Shown here: positions 10,283 through 20,231 of the stretch, in pieces
Numbering within the stretch: the first letter of the stretch is position 1
Layout: each line of letters begins with the position of its first letter
Origin: Gammaproteobacteria bacterium
Lineage (GTDB): Bacteria > Pseudomonadota > Gammaproteobacteria > SZUA-229
Length of the DNA: 64,000 nucleotides
Assembly: GCA_029882355.1 (NCBI GenBank)
Contig: JAOUKV010000001.1
Location: 124,001 to 188,000 of the forward strand
Direction of reading: 5' to 3'
Made by a program: the position numbers and the translations under genes
Notes under the pieces: generated by a model
Database searches by the model: none
What the model saw: the letters and a program-made list of their open reading frames with translations, nothing else
Told to the model about the DNA's origin: nothing

Positions 10283-10834
10283 ATGCAAACACCCGACAAA
10301 CTTGAACAAATTCTGCAAACTCACGCAGGCCTCATTGTTGCCGTGGTGCAGACCATTCATAATCCTGAATTAAAACCACAGCTTGATCACGTACTGAAAC
10401 AGTCTGAACAAAATGGTTGGGTAGGACTGGTTGCTGCGATCAGGAAAATTGTCGCTGGCAGCCGTGACAACAGCTTATTGGCGGGACATGACGATGAAGA
10501 CAGGGTCATTATTGATGCTATTTTGAAAGGTATTCAAGACCCATCTAGCCTGCCCAAACCAGAACAACAGGCTGATGCCAGCTCTGCAGCACCGATGCTG
10601 GCTCAACTAATTAATGATGCGAGTCGCGGTGATCATGATGCGGTTATCATGTTAGGTGGTCTGGCGGAACAGATGTCTAATGCTGGCGGAGATCTTGCCA
10701 ACCTCAGCGCCGTTATCAAAAACATGATTGATGGTGAACGTAATATTGATAAATTATGTACCCGCATGGGTCCACATGGTGAGTCCTTGATTACGGCTAT
10801 TATTTCAGAACTCGGCAAATTTGACACCCATTAA
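10283..10834 (+). CDS. Conserved protein of unknown function after valS
   Basis: 183 residues, soluble and acidic, with no signal peptide and no Cys pair or nucleotide motif. The sequence is helical and mostly ends each helix with Asp/Gly, and the segment DEDRVIIDAILKGIQDPSSLP sits in the middle. The C-terminal part (MLGGLAEQMSNAGGDLANLS) resembles helical repeats. AGGAG precedes the ATG. The gene lies 12 bp after valS and 12 bp before the HPP gene, so it probably belongs to the valS transcript. I do not recognise a characterised family. Confidence 0.6.
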   Translation: MQTPDKLEQILQTHAGLIVAVVQTIHNPELKPQLDHVLKQSEQNGWVGLVAAIRKIVAGSRDNSLLAGHDDEDRVIIDAILKGIQDPSSLPKPEQQADASSAAPMLAQLINDASRGDHDAVIMLGGLAEQMSNAGGDLANLSAVIKNMIDGERNIDKLCTRMGPHGESLITAIISELGKFDTH

Positions 10835-10846
10835 GAGACATAAAAA

Positions 10847-11395
10847 ATGCAACTGATCTATCAATATCTAAATAAAATGCGTGGTGGCTCTCGAACACCT
10901 ATACGAGCCCCGTTCTATGAAATTTTCTGGTCAGGTTTAGGCTGCTTTTTTGGCATCGCTGCTGTCTATTTAGTCGGACATTTGCAAGATCTTCACATTG
11001 AAGACTCTTTGTTTTTAGTCGGTTCTTTTGGTGCCAGTGCCATCTTAATTTATGGTGTACCAAACAGCCCTTATGCACAACCACGGAATCTGATGGGTGG
11101 ACATATATTCTCTGCAATAGCTGGTGTTAGTTGCGCTATGCTAATCTCAAATCCTATGATTGCAGCAGCAGCAGCCGTTGCTTTAGCTGTCATCGTTATG
11201 CATCTTACACGCAGTATTCATCCACCCGGTGGCGCAACCGCCCTGATCGCCGTCATTGGCGGGCAGAATATTCACGCCTTGGGGTACTGGTATGTAATCA
11301 CACCAATTGCTAGTGGCGCTATCTTGATGTTGATTGTGGCGCTCATCACCAATAACCTGTCATCGCAAAGACGCTATCCAAGTTACTGGTTATAA
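10847..11395 (+). CDS. HPP family integral membrane protein
   Basis: 182 residues with four hydrophobic helices (about 25-45, 55-75, 90-120 and 145-170). The family signature HPPGGATALIAVIGG sits at about residues 125-139, just before the last helix. HPP proteins are small polytopic membrane proteins. One plant and cyanobacterial branch has been linked to nitrite transport, but function is unknown for most bacterial members, so none is inferred. It lies 12 bp downstream of the preceding gene and likely shares its transcript. Confidence 0.82.
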   Translation: MQLIYQYLNKMRGGSRTPIRAPFYEIFWSGLGCFFGIAAVYLVGHLQDLHIEDSLFLVGSFGASAILIYGVPNSPYAQPRNLMGGHIFSAIAGVSCAMLISNPMIAAAAAVALAVIVMHLTRSIHPPGGATALIAVIGGQNIHALGYWYVITPIASGAILMLIVALITNNLSSQRRYPSYWL

Positions 11396-11523
11396 CTAGA
11401 GAAACACCAATACAACAACCAGAGCGGCCATTAAAAATGTCAGTATTCAAACAGTTGTTAATGCTGGTTTAATGAATTTCAGCTATAAACCAACTTTAGA
11501 TAACTCATCACAGGAACATACTC

Positions 11524-12162
11524 ATGAATGAAAAAAATCTTATCCCCGTCTGGGACATTCTAGTTCGTATTTTTCACTGGTCACTGGTACTGGCTTTTAC
11601 CATCGCCTACTTATCAGAGGATGAGTTCGAAGACCTTCATGTTTACGCTGGATATGTCGTACTCGGTTTAATCTGCTTTCGTGTAGTTTGGGGTTTCATT
11701 GGTAGTCGATATGCGAGATTCAGTAATTTCATTTATTCCTTCGCTGAAATTAAAGCCTATTTATCCAGTCTGTTAGCTAAAAACCCGAAACATTATTTAG
11801 GACACAACCCAGCCGGTGGTGTAATGATTATCGCCTTATTGCTTTCACTATTTGCTGCCACCCTTAGTGGTGTGAAAGTTTATGGTGTACAGGGTTATGG
11901 TCCGTTAGCGGATAATGGTTTTGAAATTTCTATTATTTCGGAATCGCAGGCACATGGTGATAATAAACATGATGATGAGAAATCTGGAACTAAGAAAGAA
12001 GAAAGTGCCGAGGAAGAATTTTGGGAAGAGATTCATGAATTTTTCTCTAACTTTACTTTGTTGTTAATATTTATTCATATAGCAGGTGTAGTGGTAGCCA
12101 GTCGGGTTCATGGGGAGAATTTGGTTAGGGCTATGATTACTGGTAAGAAAGAGAATCTTTAG
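11524..12162 (+). CDS. Cytochrome b561 / Ni-Fe hydrogenase-type b cytochrome
   Basis: 212 residues of the prokaryotic cytochrome b561 family. The N-terminal VWDILVRIFHWSLVLAF is the typical first helix with a haem-ligand His. Further His ligands are likely at LHVYAGYVV and in the last helix (LIFIHIAGVVVASRVHGEN). A hydrophilic, acidic insert of about 35 residues (about 140-175, rich in Glu, Asp, Lys and His) precedes the final helix, as in many family members. Role: membrane electron carrier between quinone and a periplasmic partner, usually a c-type cytochrome. No such partner is adjacent. AGGAA lies upstream of the ATG. Confidence 0.82.
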   Translation: MNEKNLIPVWDILVRIFHWSLVLAFTIAYLSEDEFEDLHVYAGYVVLGLICFRVVWGFIGSRYARFSNFIYSFAEIKAYLSSLLAKNPKHYLGHNPAGGVMIIALLLSLFAATLSGVKVYGVQGYGPLADNGFEISIISESQAHGDNKHDDEKSGTKKEESAEEEFWEEIHEFFSNFTLLLIFIHIAGVVVASRVHGENLVRAMITGKKENL

Positions 12163-12227
12163 TAGTTAAGTATTTACGGCATTGCCATGCAGAGCGTGGC
12201 GACGGGAGAAAATAAATACTCTGAAAA

Positions 12228-12262
12228 CAATAACGCACCAAAGTATGGTGCGTTATTGTTTA
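12228..12262. terminator. Bidirectional terminator hairpin
   Basis: A perfect 13-bp inverted repeat (12228-12240 with 12246-12258) with a 5-base loop. It is followed by TTT on the plus strand and preceded by AAAA, which is TTTT on the minus strand. It lies between the convergent cytochrome b561 gene and the secreted orphan and can serve both. Confidence 0.75.
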
Positions 12263-12291
12263 CTAACCTTATCTAAATCTTAGTTAGATAT

Positions 12292-12759
12292 CTATCCACC
12301 TGCCTTTACAGCAAAGGTATCAGTGTCACTGCCACCAAGATTTACGTTATTACAAGAAAGCTTATCTCCAATAGCCAGGTATCCTTCTATTGTTCCTGAA
12401 GAACAATCAGCCATAGGCGGAGTCACAATCTGTGTCTCAACAGGACCCGAGCGTAAGCCAGTGTCAGTAAGTATAGTTTCAATGGTAGGCTCTCCAACTG
12501 TAGTAGAAACTAAATAACCTACTTCAGTACCCGGACAAATTTTCACAACATTTTTACCACGGTTGGTTAGACCATCAGTCGTCATAAAATGCCCTTGAAA
12601 TGTTGTGGTCAAAGTTGCATTAACTGATGCACTCTGCCCACCACCTATCGACTCTATGATTTGAACTGGGTAATCATCGACACAGGCTGAGATAGCTACA
12701 CCTGGTACAATTAAGCCCAAACCTAAGATTGCATTCATTGCTAATTTATCAATATTCAT
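12292..12759 (-). CDS. Small secreted protein of unknown function
   Basis: About 155 residues. The ATG at 12759 is chosen because GAGGATA sits 5-11 bases upstream; an in-frame ATG at 12774 lacks a ribosome site. Residues 1-25 form a signal peptide (LGLGLIVPGVAISA then CVDDYP). The mature protein has four Cys (one at its very N-terminus) and many Gly, Thr and Ser, compatible with a disulfide-stabilised beta-rich exported protein. The Cys just after the signal could suggest a lipoprotein, but AISAC is only a weak lipobox. No family is recognised. It is isolated, with a terminator after it and about 290 bp of non-coding DNA before it. Confidence 0.6.
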   Translation of the reverse strand: MNIDKLAMNAILGLGLIVPGVAISACVDDYPVQIIESIGGGQSASVNATLTTTFQGHFMTTDGLTNRGKNVVKICPGTEVGYLVSTTVGEPTIETILTDTGLRSGPVETQIVTPPMADCSSGTIEGYLAIGDKLSCNNVNLGGSDTDTFAVKAGG

Positions 12760-13050
12760 TATCAATATCCTCATTAAATATAAAACACGGTGTTGACTCT
12801 ATAACTGAGTCAAAAATTAAGATTTTTTTGGAGGCATTTATGTTTTGGTGCATTTAATGGGGCTTGAAAAACACATCTAATACTATTGTTGAACAACTTT
12901 AGTATCGACCCACTTTATTCTTGCTACCTAAAGAATACTGCAAAACTCAATGAATTTCACTAAGATTCTTCAATCACATCTAAATAAAAATAAAAACCTA
13001 TATATATCAAATAGATAAGATTAATTCACCGTTTTAGATAATAGCAAAAA

Positions 13051-14640
13051 CTAGCTATAAATTCCGTGCTCACGCGTAGATAAAAACTTGATCTCCGGCC
13101 ATTTCTCCATGGTCATATCCAAATTAACACTCGATGATGCGATATAAGCTAAATCCCCTGCATGATCCAAAGCCAAATTCGTGCTGTGACGATCTTTAAA
13201 TTTATTCAATTCCCTCTCATCATCACATTCAATCCAACGTGCAGTCTTTACGTTCACATGCTCAAAGTTACAATCGACATTGTATTCATCTTTAAGTCGA
13301 TGCTTAACCACTTCAAACTGCAAAACACCAACCGCACCTAGAATAAGATCATTGTTATTAAGCGGACGATACAACTGCGTGGCGCCTTCTTCACACAATT
13401 GCATCAAACCCTTCTGCATGGCTTTCATTTTAAGCGGATCACGTAATTGCGCTCGACGGAATAATTCCGGTGCGAAATTGGGAATACCGGTGAAAGCTAA
13501 ATCTTCACCTTGTGTGAAGGTATCACCGATGCGCATAGTGCCATGATTGTGCAGACCTATGATGTCGCCGGTGAATGCTTCTTCAACGGCTTCGCGATCA
13601 GACGCCATGAAAGTCACCGCATCATTGAGCCTAATGTCCTTACCTATGCGAACATGTTTTACTTTCATACCTTTGCTATAGGTACCGGAACAGATACGCA
13701 CAAAGGCAATTCGGTCGCGATGACCGGGGTCCATGTTTGCCTGAATCTTGAAAACAAATCCGGTGAATTTTTCCTCTTCGGGCTTAACTTCTCGTGTCTG
13801 GCTCATACGTGATTTAGGTGCAGGCGCATATTCATCCAGCGCATCCAATAATTCTTTAACACCAAAATTATTAATGCCTGAACCAAAAAATACCGGAGTC
13901 ATTTCGCCACGTTGATAAGCTTCCAAATCAAATTCGTGACTAGCACCTTTAACTAGTTCAATTTCGTCACGCAACTCTTCAGCAACACTGCCCAGCACTT
14001 CATCGAGCAACGGGTTATCCAGACCTTCGATGGTATCACCCTGCTGGATTTTTCCACCGTGGGTCGCACTATAAAAATGCACTTTGTTTTCAATAAGATT
14101 AAACACGCCTTTAAATGCTTTACCCATGCCAATTGGCCAGGTAATCGGGGCACATTGAATGCTTAGAATATCTTCAATTTCATCGAGCACATCAATCGGG
14201 TCACGAGCTTCGCGATCCATTTTATTGATGAAAGTGATAATTGGGGTGGTGCGTAGACGACAAACTTCCATCAGTTTAATGGTGCGATCCTCTACCCCTT
14301 TCGCCGCATCAATCACCATCAGCGCAGAATCAACAGCGGTCAGTGTTCGATAAGTATCTTCCGAGAAGTCGGCATGACCGGGGGTATCCAGCAAATTGAT
14401 AATGCAATCTTTATAGGGGAACTGCATCACCGATGATGTCACTGAAATACCGCGTTCTTTTTCCAGCTCCATCCAGTCAGAGGTAGCATGACGTGCCGCT
14501 TTGCGGCCTTTAACTGTACCCGAGACCTGAATAGCACCCCCAAATAACAACAATTTTTCGGTAAGCGTGGTTTTACCCGCATCGGGATGCGAGATAATGG
14601 CGAAAGTTCGCCTGCGGTTAACTTCTTCTAGATATGACAT
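13051..14640 (-). CDS. prfC: Peptide chain release factor 3
   Basis: 529 residues, the usual RF3 length. Translation-GTPase motifs are present: the P-loop [12 protein letters not shown] at about residues 18-29, DTPGHADF (G3) and FINKMDRE (G4). Beta-barrel domain II and the RF3-specific C-terminal domain follow. RF3 uses GTP to remove RF1/RF2 from the ribosome after peptide release. It is the last gene of the leuA-UDG-rimI-prfC run, 89 bp after rimI. Confidence 0.96.
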   Translation of the reverse strand: MSYLEEVNRRRTFAIISHPDAGKTTLTEKLLLFGGAIQVSGTVKGRKAARHATSDWMELEKERGISVTSSVMQFPYKDCIINLLDTPGHADFSEDTYRTLTAVDSALMVIDAAKGVEDRTIKLMEVCRLRTTPIITFINKMDREARDPIDVLDEIEDILSIQCAPITWPIGMGKAFKGVFNLIENKVHFYSATHGGKIQQGDTIEGLDNPLLDEVLGSVAEELRDEIELVKGASHEFDLEAYQRGEMTPVFFGSGINNFGVKELLDALDEYAPAPKSRMSQTREVKPEEEKFTGFVFKIQANMDPGHRDRIAFVRICSGTYSKGMKVKHVRIGKDIRLNDAVTFMASDREAVEEAFTGDIIGLHNHGTMRIGDTFTQGEDLAFTGIPNFAPELFRRAQLRDPLKMKAMQKGLMQLCEEGATQLYRPLNNNDLILGAVGVLQFEVVKHRLKDEYNVDCNFEHVNVKTARWIECDDERELNKFKDRHSTNLALDHAGDLAYIASSSVNLDMTMEKWPEIKFLSTREHGIYS

Positions 14641-14729
14641 GGTGGCAGATTATACAGCAGCTAATGGGCTGTTTAAGGATTTTCAACCACGAAATTAATA
14701 CTGTAAATAATTAACTATCTGCGGCTCAA

Positions 14730-15221
14730 TTATTTTTCATTAAAACTCAGATATTTGGCAAATATTATGGCATCTTCGCGACCATTATCGGCGGGGTAAT
14801 AGCCTTTTCTCACACCCAGCTCATGAAAACCTTCATCATCATAAAGATCAATAGCAGATTGATTGGAGCGACGTACTTCCAGCAAAATCATATCAACGCC
14901 GGACTGTTCAGAACTTTTCACCAACAGACGCAACAATTCACGGCCTATTCCCTTTCTTTGTTGATCTGGTTTTACGCAAAGATTGAGTACGTGTGATTCA
15001 CCCGGCGCCAACATCAAAACACCATAACCGACAATTGCTTCATCTTGCATCGCTGCCCAGCAACGATGAGTACGCAGACAATCTTTAAATATTCCTAATG
15101 TCCAGGGGTGACTATAAGCCTGTACTTCAATAGCCATGATCTGTTTAAGATCATCGGCGTGCATCGTCCTGAAAGTGAGCTCACTACTTACTGGTGAAGC
15201 ATCTTCAAATGAAGCACTCAT
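14730..15221 (-). CDS. rimI: Ribosomal protein S18-alanine N-acetyltransferase
   Basis: 163 residues of the GNAT fold. The acetyl-CoA pyrophosphate-binding motif QQRKGIGRELL is at about residues 88-98, after beta-strand 4 (SHVLNLCVKP), and the EVRRSNQSAIDLYDDEGF segment is typical of RimI. It acetylates the N-terminal Ala of ribosomal protein S18. Its ATG overlaps the stop of the uracil-DNA glycosylase gene by 4 bp. RimI and a family 4 UDG-like gene are neighbours in many proteobacteria. Confidence 0.92.
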   Translation of the reverse strand: MSASFEDASPVSSELTFRTMHADDLKQIMAIEVQAYSHPWTLGIFKDCLRTHRCWAAMQDEAIVGYGVLMLAPGESHVLNLCVKPDQQRKGIGRELLRLLVKSSEQSGVDMILLEVRRSNQSAIDLYDDEGFHELGVRKGYYPADNGREDAIIFAKYLSFNEK

Positions 15222-15994
15222 TCTGTTAACAACTTTTTCACTTGCAATAAATCCTGCCAGGCTTTTCTCTTTTCACTGGGTTTTCGCAATAGGTAGGCGG
15301 GGTGAAAACTTGCGATTAAGGGTATGCCTTCAAAGTTGTGTTGGCGTTCACGCAACAGGCTGATGCTTTCTTCTGAAGCAAGTAAAGCCTGTGAAGCCAT
15401 GGCGCCTACTGCGTAGATCACTTTGGGTTGTATTAATTCAATTTGTCGACGTAGATAGGTATTACAAATTTCTATTTCAGCCGTTAGAGGATCACGTTTA
15501 TCAGGGCTATAACATTTGACGATATTAGTGATATAAACCTCTTCCCTTGGCAAGTCGATGGCTTTTAGCATGGCTGTCAACAGATCCCCTGCCTCACCGA
15601 CAAAAGCTTCAGCTTGCGCATCTTCATCCTGTTTCGGTGCTTCACCTACCACCAACAGGCGTGCATTTTGATTGCCACTGCCAAATATGGCCTGTGAGCG
15701 CGTTACCTGTAATTTACATTTTGTACATTGTTGAACCAGTGATTCAAGCTCCTGCCAGTTACAGGTTGAAGCATCTGTCTGAGCTTCAATCGCTGGTGGA
15801 TTATCTTGAGGTGCTTCTTGTTGAGCCGGGATTTCGACGACAGCTGAAACTTCTTGCTGTACATCCATGGGCATAGCTTCGGGATACAATTCATCCCAAA
15901 CCTGTATACCCATGGTATCCAGATAATATCGCCTTAGTTCTTCGGGCAATTCACAACCATCAGTTTTATCCTGTGGTACTGACAAACTAGACAT
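15218..15994 (-). CDS. Uracil-DNA glycosylase, family 4 (Fe-S type)
   Basis: About 258 residues from ATG 15994, which has AAAGGG close upstream; the frame is open to an ATG at 16024. The family 4 core follows a variable N-terminal extension of about 90 residues. Four Cys are spaced as for the [4Fe-4S] cluster (CTKC, then [10 protein letters not shown] and, 16 residues on, EIC). The active-site motif is GEAPKQDED, followed by FVGEAGDLL, and the C-terminal motif is HPAYLLRKP. It removes uracil from DNA. The start overlaps the leuA stop by 8 bp, so the genes are co-transcribed. Older annotations name this family phage SPO1 DNA polymerase-related protein. Confidence 0.88.
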   Translation of the reverse strand: MSSLSVPQDKTDGCELPEELRRYYLDTMGIQVWDELYPEAMPMDVQQEVSAVVEIPAQQEAPQDNPPAIEAQTDASTCNWQELESLVQQCTKCKLQVTRSQAIFGSGNQNARLLVVGEAPKQDEDAQAEAFVGEAGDLLTAMLKAIDLPREEVYITNIVKCYSPDKRDPLTAEIEICNTYLRRQIELIQPKVIYAVGAMASQALLASEESISLLRERQHNFEGIPLIASFHPAYLLRKPSEKRKAWQDLLQVKKLLTE

Positions 15995-17543
15995 CACCCT
16001 TTTGTGGATGCGCCCTATCATCATTGCGCGTCAATTTATTGAGCGCATTGATATAGGCCTTGGCTGAAGCAATAACAATATCGGTATCAGCGCCCTGTCC
16101 ACTGACAATACGCCCGCCCTTTTCCAGTCTGACGGTGACTTCACCCTGCGCATCAGTGCCGCTGGTGATGGCATTGACCGAATACAGCTGCAATTCGGTT
16201 TCACTGTTAACCACAGACTCAATGGCGCGAAATACCGCGTCCACCGGACCACTACCATCCGATTTTGCCGCTACTTCTTTTTCATCGACACTCAATACCA
16301 ATGAGGCATTGGGTATTTCACCCGTTTCAGAACAGACTTTGAGACTGACTAATTTGAAATTCTCATTTTCTGCCGACAAGTTACTTGCTGCCACCAACGC
16401 CTGAAGATCTTCATCAAAAATCTCGTGTTTTTTATCGGCAAGATCTTTAAAGCGTGAGAAAGTCTCGTTCAGTTCCTGCTCGGAAGAAAAATCGATATTC
16501 AATTCTTTCATGCGTGTTTTAAATGCATTACGACCAGAGTGTTTACCCATGACCATACGGTTAGCTGCCCAACCAACATCCTGAGCACGCATAATTTCGT
16601 AAGTCTCACGGTTTTTCAAAACACCATCCTGATGAATGCCCGATTCATGCGCAAAGGCATTGGCACCAACAATGGCTTTATTTGGCTGTACAGGGAAACC
16701 GGTGATGCTCGATACCATGCGTGAGCAAGTCATGATCTGCGTGGTATCCAATGTGGTATCGCAGTTAAATATATCCTGACGGGTGCGCACAGCCATGACC
16801 ACTTCTTCCAGCGAAGCATTACCAGCGCGTTCACCCAGGCCATTAATCGTGCACTCAACCTGACGTGCACCATTGAGTACCGCCGCCAAAGAATTGCCCA
16901 CGGCCAAGCCCAAATCGTTATGACAATGTACAGAGAAAATCGCCTTGTCTGCGTTAGGAATACGTTCCAGTAAATTTTTGATCAAGTCACCAAACTGGTG
17001 TGGAATGTTGTAACCCACGGTATCAGGAATATTAATCGTAGTAGCACCGGCATCAATCACCGCTTCGATAATACGGCAAAGGAAATCCAGCTCCGAACGT
17101 CCGGCATCTTCCGGCGAGAACTCAACGTCATCAGTCAAACCACGTGCTTGCTTGACCGATCTGACCGCCTGCGCCAAAACATCCTCAGGCTTCATACGCA
17201 ATTTCTTCTCCATATGAATCGGAGAGGTTGCAATGAAAGTATGAATACGAGAAGACTCAGCAGATTTTAGTGCTTCACCGGCACGGGCGATGTCATTCTC
17301 CAGCGCGCGAGCCAAACCACAAACAGTACTATCTTTTATGACACTGGCGACTGCCTGAACCGATTCGAAATCACCCTGACTGGCTATGGGGAAACCTGCT
17401 TCGATAACATCAACACGCATTTTTTCCAGCGCCCTGGCGATACGAACTTTTTCGTCTCGGGTCATGGAAGCACCCGGACTTTGTTCACCATCACGCAAGG
17501 TGGTGTCGAATATAACTAATTTATCTTGATTGTTTTTGCTCAT
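15987..17543 (-). CDS. leuA: 2-isopropylmalate synthase
   Basis: 518 residues of the long (type 1) LeuA. The TIM-barrel start has [14 protein letters not shown], and the divalent-metal ligands include [13 protein letters not shown]. The C-terminal half carries the leucine-binding regulatory domain (about 390-518), which gives feedback inhibition. It condenses acetyl-CoA with 2-oxoisovalerate, the first leucine-specific step, and takes its substrate from the ilvBNC pathway encoded just upstream. The gene is preceded by a leucine-rich leader peptide (17644-17751), which points to transcription attenuation by leucyl-tRNA supply. Confidence 0.96.
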   Translation of the reverse strand: MSKNNQDKLVIFDTTLRDGEQSPGASMTRDEKVRIARALEKMRVDVIEAGFPIASQGDFESVQAVASVIKDSTVCGLARALENDIARAGEALKSAESSRIHTFIATSPIHMEKKLRMKPEDVLAQAVRSVKQARGLTDDVEFSPEDAGRSELDFLCRIIEAVIDAGATTINIPDTVGYNIPHQFGDLIKNLLERIPNADKAIFSVHCHNDLGLAVGNSLAAVLNGARQVECTINGLGERAGNASLEEVVMAVRTRQDIFNCDTTLDTTQIMTCSRMVSSITGFPVQPNKAIVGANAFAHESGIHQDGVLKNRETYEIMRAQDVGWAANRMVMGKHSGRNAFKTRMKELNIDFSSEQELNETFSRFKDLADKKHEIFDEDLQALVAASNLSAENENFKLVSLKVCSETGEIPNASLVLSVDEKEVAAKSDGSGPVDAVFRAIESVVNSETELQLYSVNAITSGTDAQGEVTVRLEKGGRIVSGQGADTDIVIASAKAYINALNKLTRNDDRAHPQKGDV

Positions 17544-17556
17544 GCTCTACTCCGGC

Positions 17557-17588
17557 AAAAAATACTTTGGTCGCTAATATACCAAAAA
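17557..17588 (-). terminator. Candidate attenuator terminator before leuA
   Basis: On the minus strand a short hairpin (TTTGGT at 17586-17581 with ACCAAA at 17571-17566, 9-base loop) is followed by GTA and six T (17562-17557), just upstream of the leuA start. The stem is weak. A second small hairpin with a GTAA loop (TGCC/GGCA) covers the leader stop codon. Which hairpin terminates transcription cannot be settled by eye. Confidence 0.35.
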
Positions 17589-17643
17589 ATGTGCAGAAAA
17601 TAATAAATATGCGTTAGGTCTCGCCAGACTTGATTAATATGCC

Positions 17644-17751
17644 TTACGGCAGGAGCAGTAGTAAAGACAGGTCATGCACAACAGAACACAACGGGCTCAC
17701 GGTAAGCTCGCTGCTGATAGAAAAAACACTTTGTTGTTCTGGAGAGTTCAT
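17644..17751 (-). CDS. leuL: leuA leader peptide (leucine attenuator)
   Basis: A 35-codon reading frame begins at ATG 17751 and ends at TAA 17644-17646, 100 bp before leuA. Its end reads HDLSLLLLLP: five consecutive Leu codons (TTA, CTA, CTG, CTC, CTG), plus another Leu two codons earlier, immediately before the stop. In total 8 of 35 residues are Leu. This is the design of enterobacterial leu leader peptides, where ribosome stalling at Leu codons during leucine shortage prevents terminator formation. It starts 54 bp after the pssA stop. The peptide itself is not expected to have a function. Expression and the terminator remain unproven. Confidence 0.75.
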   Translation of the reverse strand: MNSPEQQSVFSISSELTVSPLCSVVHDLSLLLLLP

Positions 17752-17805
17752 GATTGCGTTTAACTATAACGACTGATTTGATTCTACACAAGCCCTTTGA
17801 GACAA

Positions 17806-18594
17806 TTATTCGGGCGGCCGTTGCGAACGTTTTTTAATCCGACGCAAGACGCTAACTACCGGACCAGATAAGGCATAAATAAGAAAACAGCCAAATAGAA
17901 TCTTGGGTGGATCAATCGATGCCAGTACAAAAATTAGCACGACTACAAACACCGCTATAAAAGGCACTTTGTTTTTGAAGTCGAGATCTTTGAAGCTGTA
18001 ATAGGAAATATTGCTGACCATCAGCAAGCCGGCGATAACAGTCAGCACTAACGCGATTGGTGCAACGTCCTGACCTTTAATACCCTGATCAAAAAATGCC
18101 CAGACCATACCAATAACAACTGCTGCTGCAGCTGGACTTGGTAAGCCCTGAAAATATCGCTTATCGCTACTTCCAACATGGGTATTAAATCTTGCCAATC
18201 TGAGTGCCGCAGCAGCGACATAAATAAAAGCACCCAACCAGCCCAGCTTTCCCCATTGCCAGCCATGGTCAACCAAAGAGGATAAAGACCAGATATACAT
18301 CACCAAAGCAGGCGCAACGCCAAAAGAAACCATATCTGCAAGGCTATCGTATTCAGCACCAAAATCGCTTTGTGTGTTGGTCATGCGTGCTACGCGACCA
18401 TCCAGACCATCAAGAACCATTGCGATAAATATCGCAATCGAGGCCTGTTCAAAACCACCATTCATGGCGGTGACAATGCCGTAGAAACCGGCAAACAATG
18501 CACCCGTAGTTAAAAGATTAGGCAGCAGGTAAACGCCGCGTCTTCTAGGTACCACTACAGATTCTTCAGTTGGGTCTTCTTTTTGGTCATTCAT
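17806..18594 (-). CDS. pssA: CDP-diacylglycerol--serine O-phosphatidyltransferase
   Basis: 262 residues with about seven membrane helices. The CDP-alcohol phosphotransferase signature lies at about residues 62-87: DGLDGRVARMT, then FGAEYDSLADMVSFG, with the conserved Asp and Gly residues. It makes phosphatidylserine, the precursor of phosphatidylethanolamine, in the inner membrane. The ilvC-pssA order is conserved in pseudomonads and relatives. A strong terminator between ilvC and this gene suggests pssA has its own promoter or depends on read-through. Confidence 0.92.
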   Translation of the reverse strand: MNDQKEDPTEESVVVPRRRGVYLLPNLLTTGALFAGFYGIVTAMNGGFEQASIAIFIAMVLDGLDGRVARMTNTQSDFGAEYDSLADMVSFGVAPALVMYIWSLSSLVDHGWQWGKLGWLGAFIYVAAAALRLARFNTHVGSSDKRYFQGLPSPAAAAVVIGMVWAFFDQGIKGQDVAPIALVLTVIAGLLMVSNISYYSFKDLDFKNKVPFIAVFVVVLIFVLASIDPPKILFGCFLIYALSGPVVSVLRRIKKRSQRPPE

Positions 18595-18634
18595 GCTATA
18601 AGGTTAGTCTATATATAAAAATCTTCCACAAATA

Positions 18635-18659
18635 AAAAGGGCTGCTAAGCAGCCCTTTT
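18635..18659. terminator. Bidirectional terminator between ilvC and pssA
   Basis: Perfect stem AAAAGGGCTGC/GCAGCCCTTTT (18635-18645 with 18649-18659, TAA loop), symmetric in its A and T runs. It lies just after the ilvC stop and should end the ilvBNC transcript. Confidence 0.85.
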
Positions 18660-18668
18660 ATGCAGATC

Positions 18669-19700
<1,032 letters not shown>

Positions 19701-19728
19701 TTATTTTCTTAAAAATTTTATAGTTTAA

Positions 19729-20229
19729 TTAGTTTTGTGAAGCCAGTACTCGATCACCGCGGCTTATGCCCAACAGACCTGAACGCACGACTTCGTGAAT
19801 AGTGATGCTAGACAGTGCTTCCATAAAAGCATCTAGTTTGGCACCATTGCCGGTAATTTCTATGGTGTAAGTGGTATCGGTGACATCAATAATTCGAGCT
19901 CGAAATATCTCAACCAGTCGCTTCACTTCATCACGCGCATTACCGGTCGCCTGAACTTTTATCAGCATCAGCTCACGTTCTATGTGTGCATCTTCTGTGA
20001 GGTCGAGTATTTTAACCACATCAATCAGCTTATTTAACTGTTTGCTGATTTGCTCAATGATGTCGTCGGTTCCCGATGTCACCAGAGTCATACGTGATAA
20101 CGTTGGATCATCCGTTGGTGCTACCGTCAGCGATTCAATATTATAGGCACGTGCCGAAAACAGGCCTGCGACCCTCGATAAAGCACCCGATTCATTTTCT
20201 AGTAGTATTGAAATAATATGTCGCATCAT
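19729..20229 (-). CDS. ilvN: Acetolactate synthase small (regulatory) subunit
   Basis: 166 residues, the long IlvH-type small subunit. The N-terminal ACT domain (RHIISILLENESGALSRVAGLFSARAYN..., about residues 3-77) binds valine for feedback control. A C-terminal domain (about 80-160) contacts the catalytic subunit and stimulates it. The start ATGATG lies directly after the ilvB stop, so translation is coupled. An in-frame second Met at 20226 is an equally possible start. ilvH would be an equally valid symbol. Confidence 0.95.
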   Translation of the reverse strand: MMRHIISILLENESGALSRVAGLFSARAYNIESLTVAPTDDPTLSRMTLVTSGTDDIIEQISKQLNKLIDVVKILDLTEDAHIERELMLIKVQATGNARDEVKRLVEIFRARIIDVTDTTYTIEITGNGAKLDAFMEALSSITIHEVVRSGLLGISRGDRVLASQN

Positions 20230-20231
20230 AT

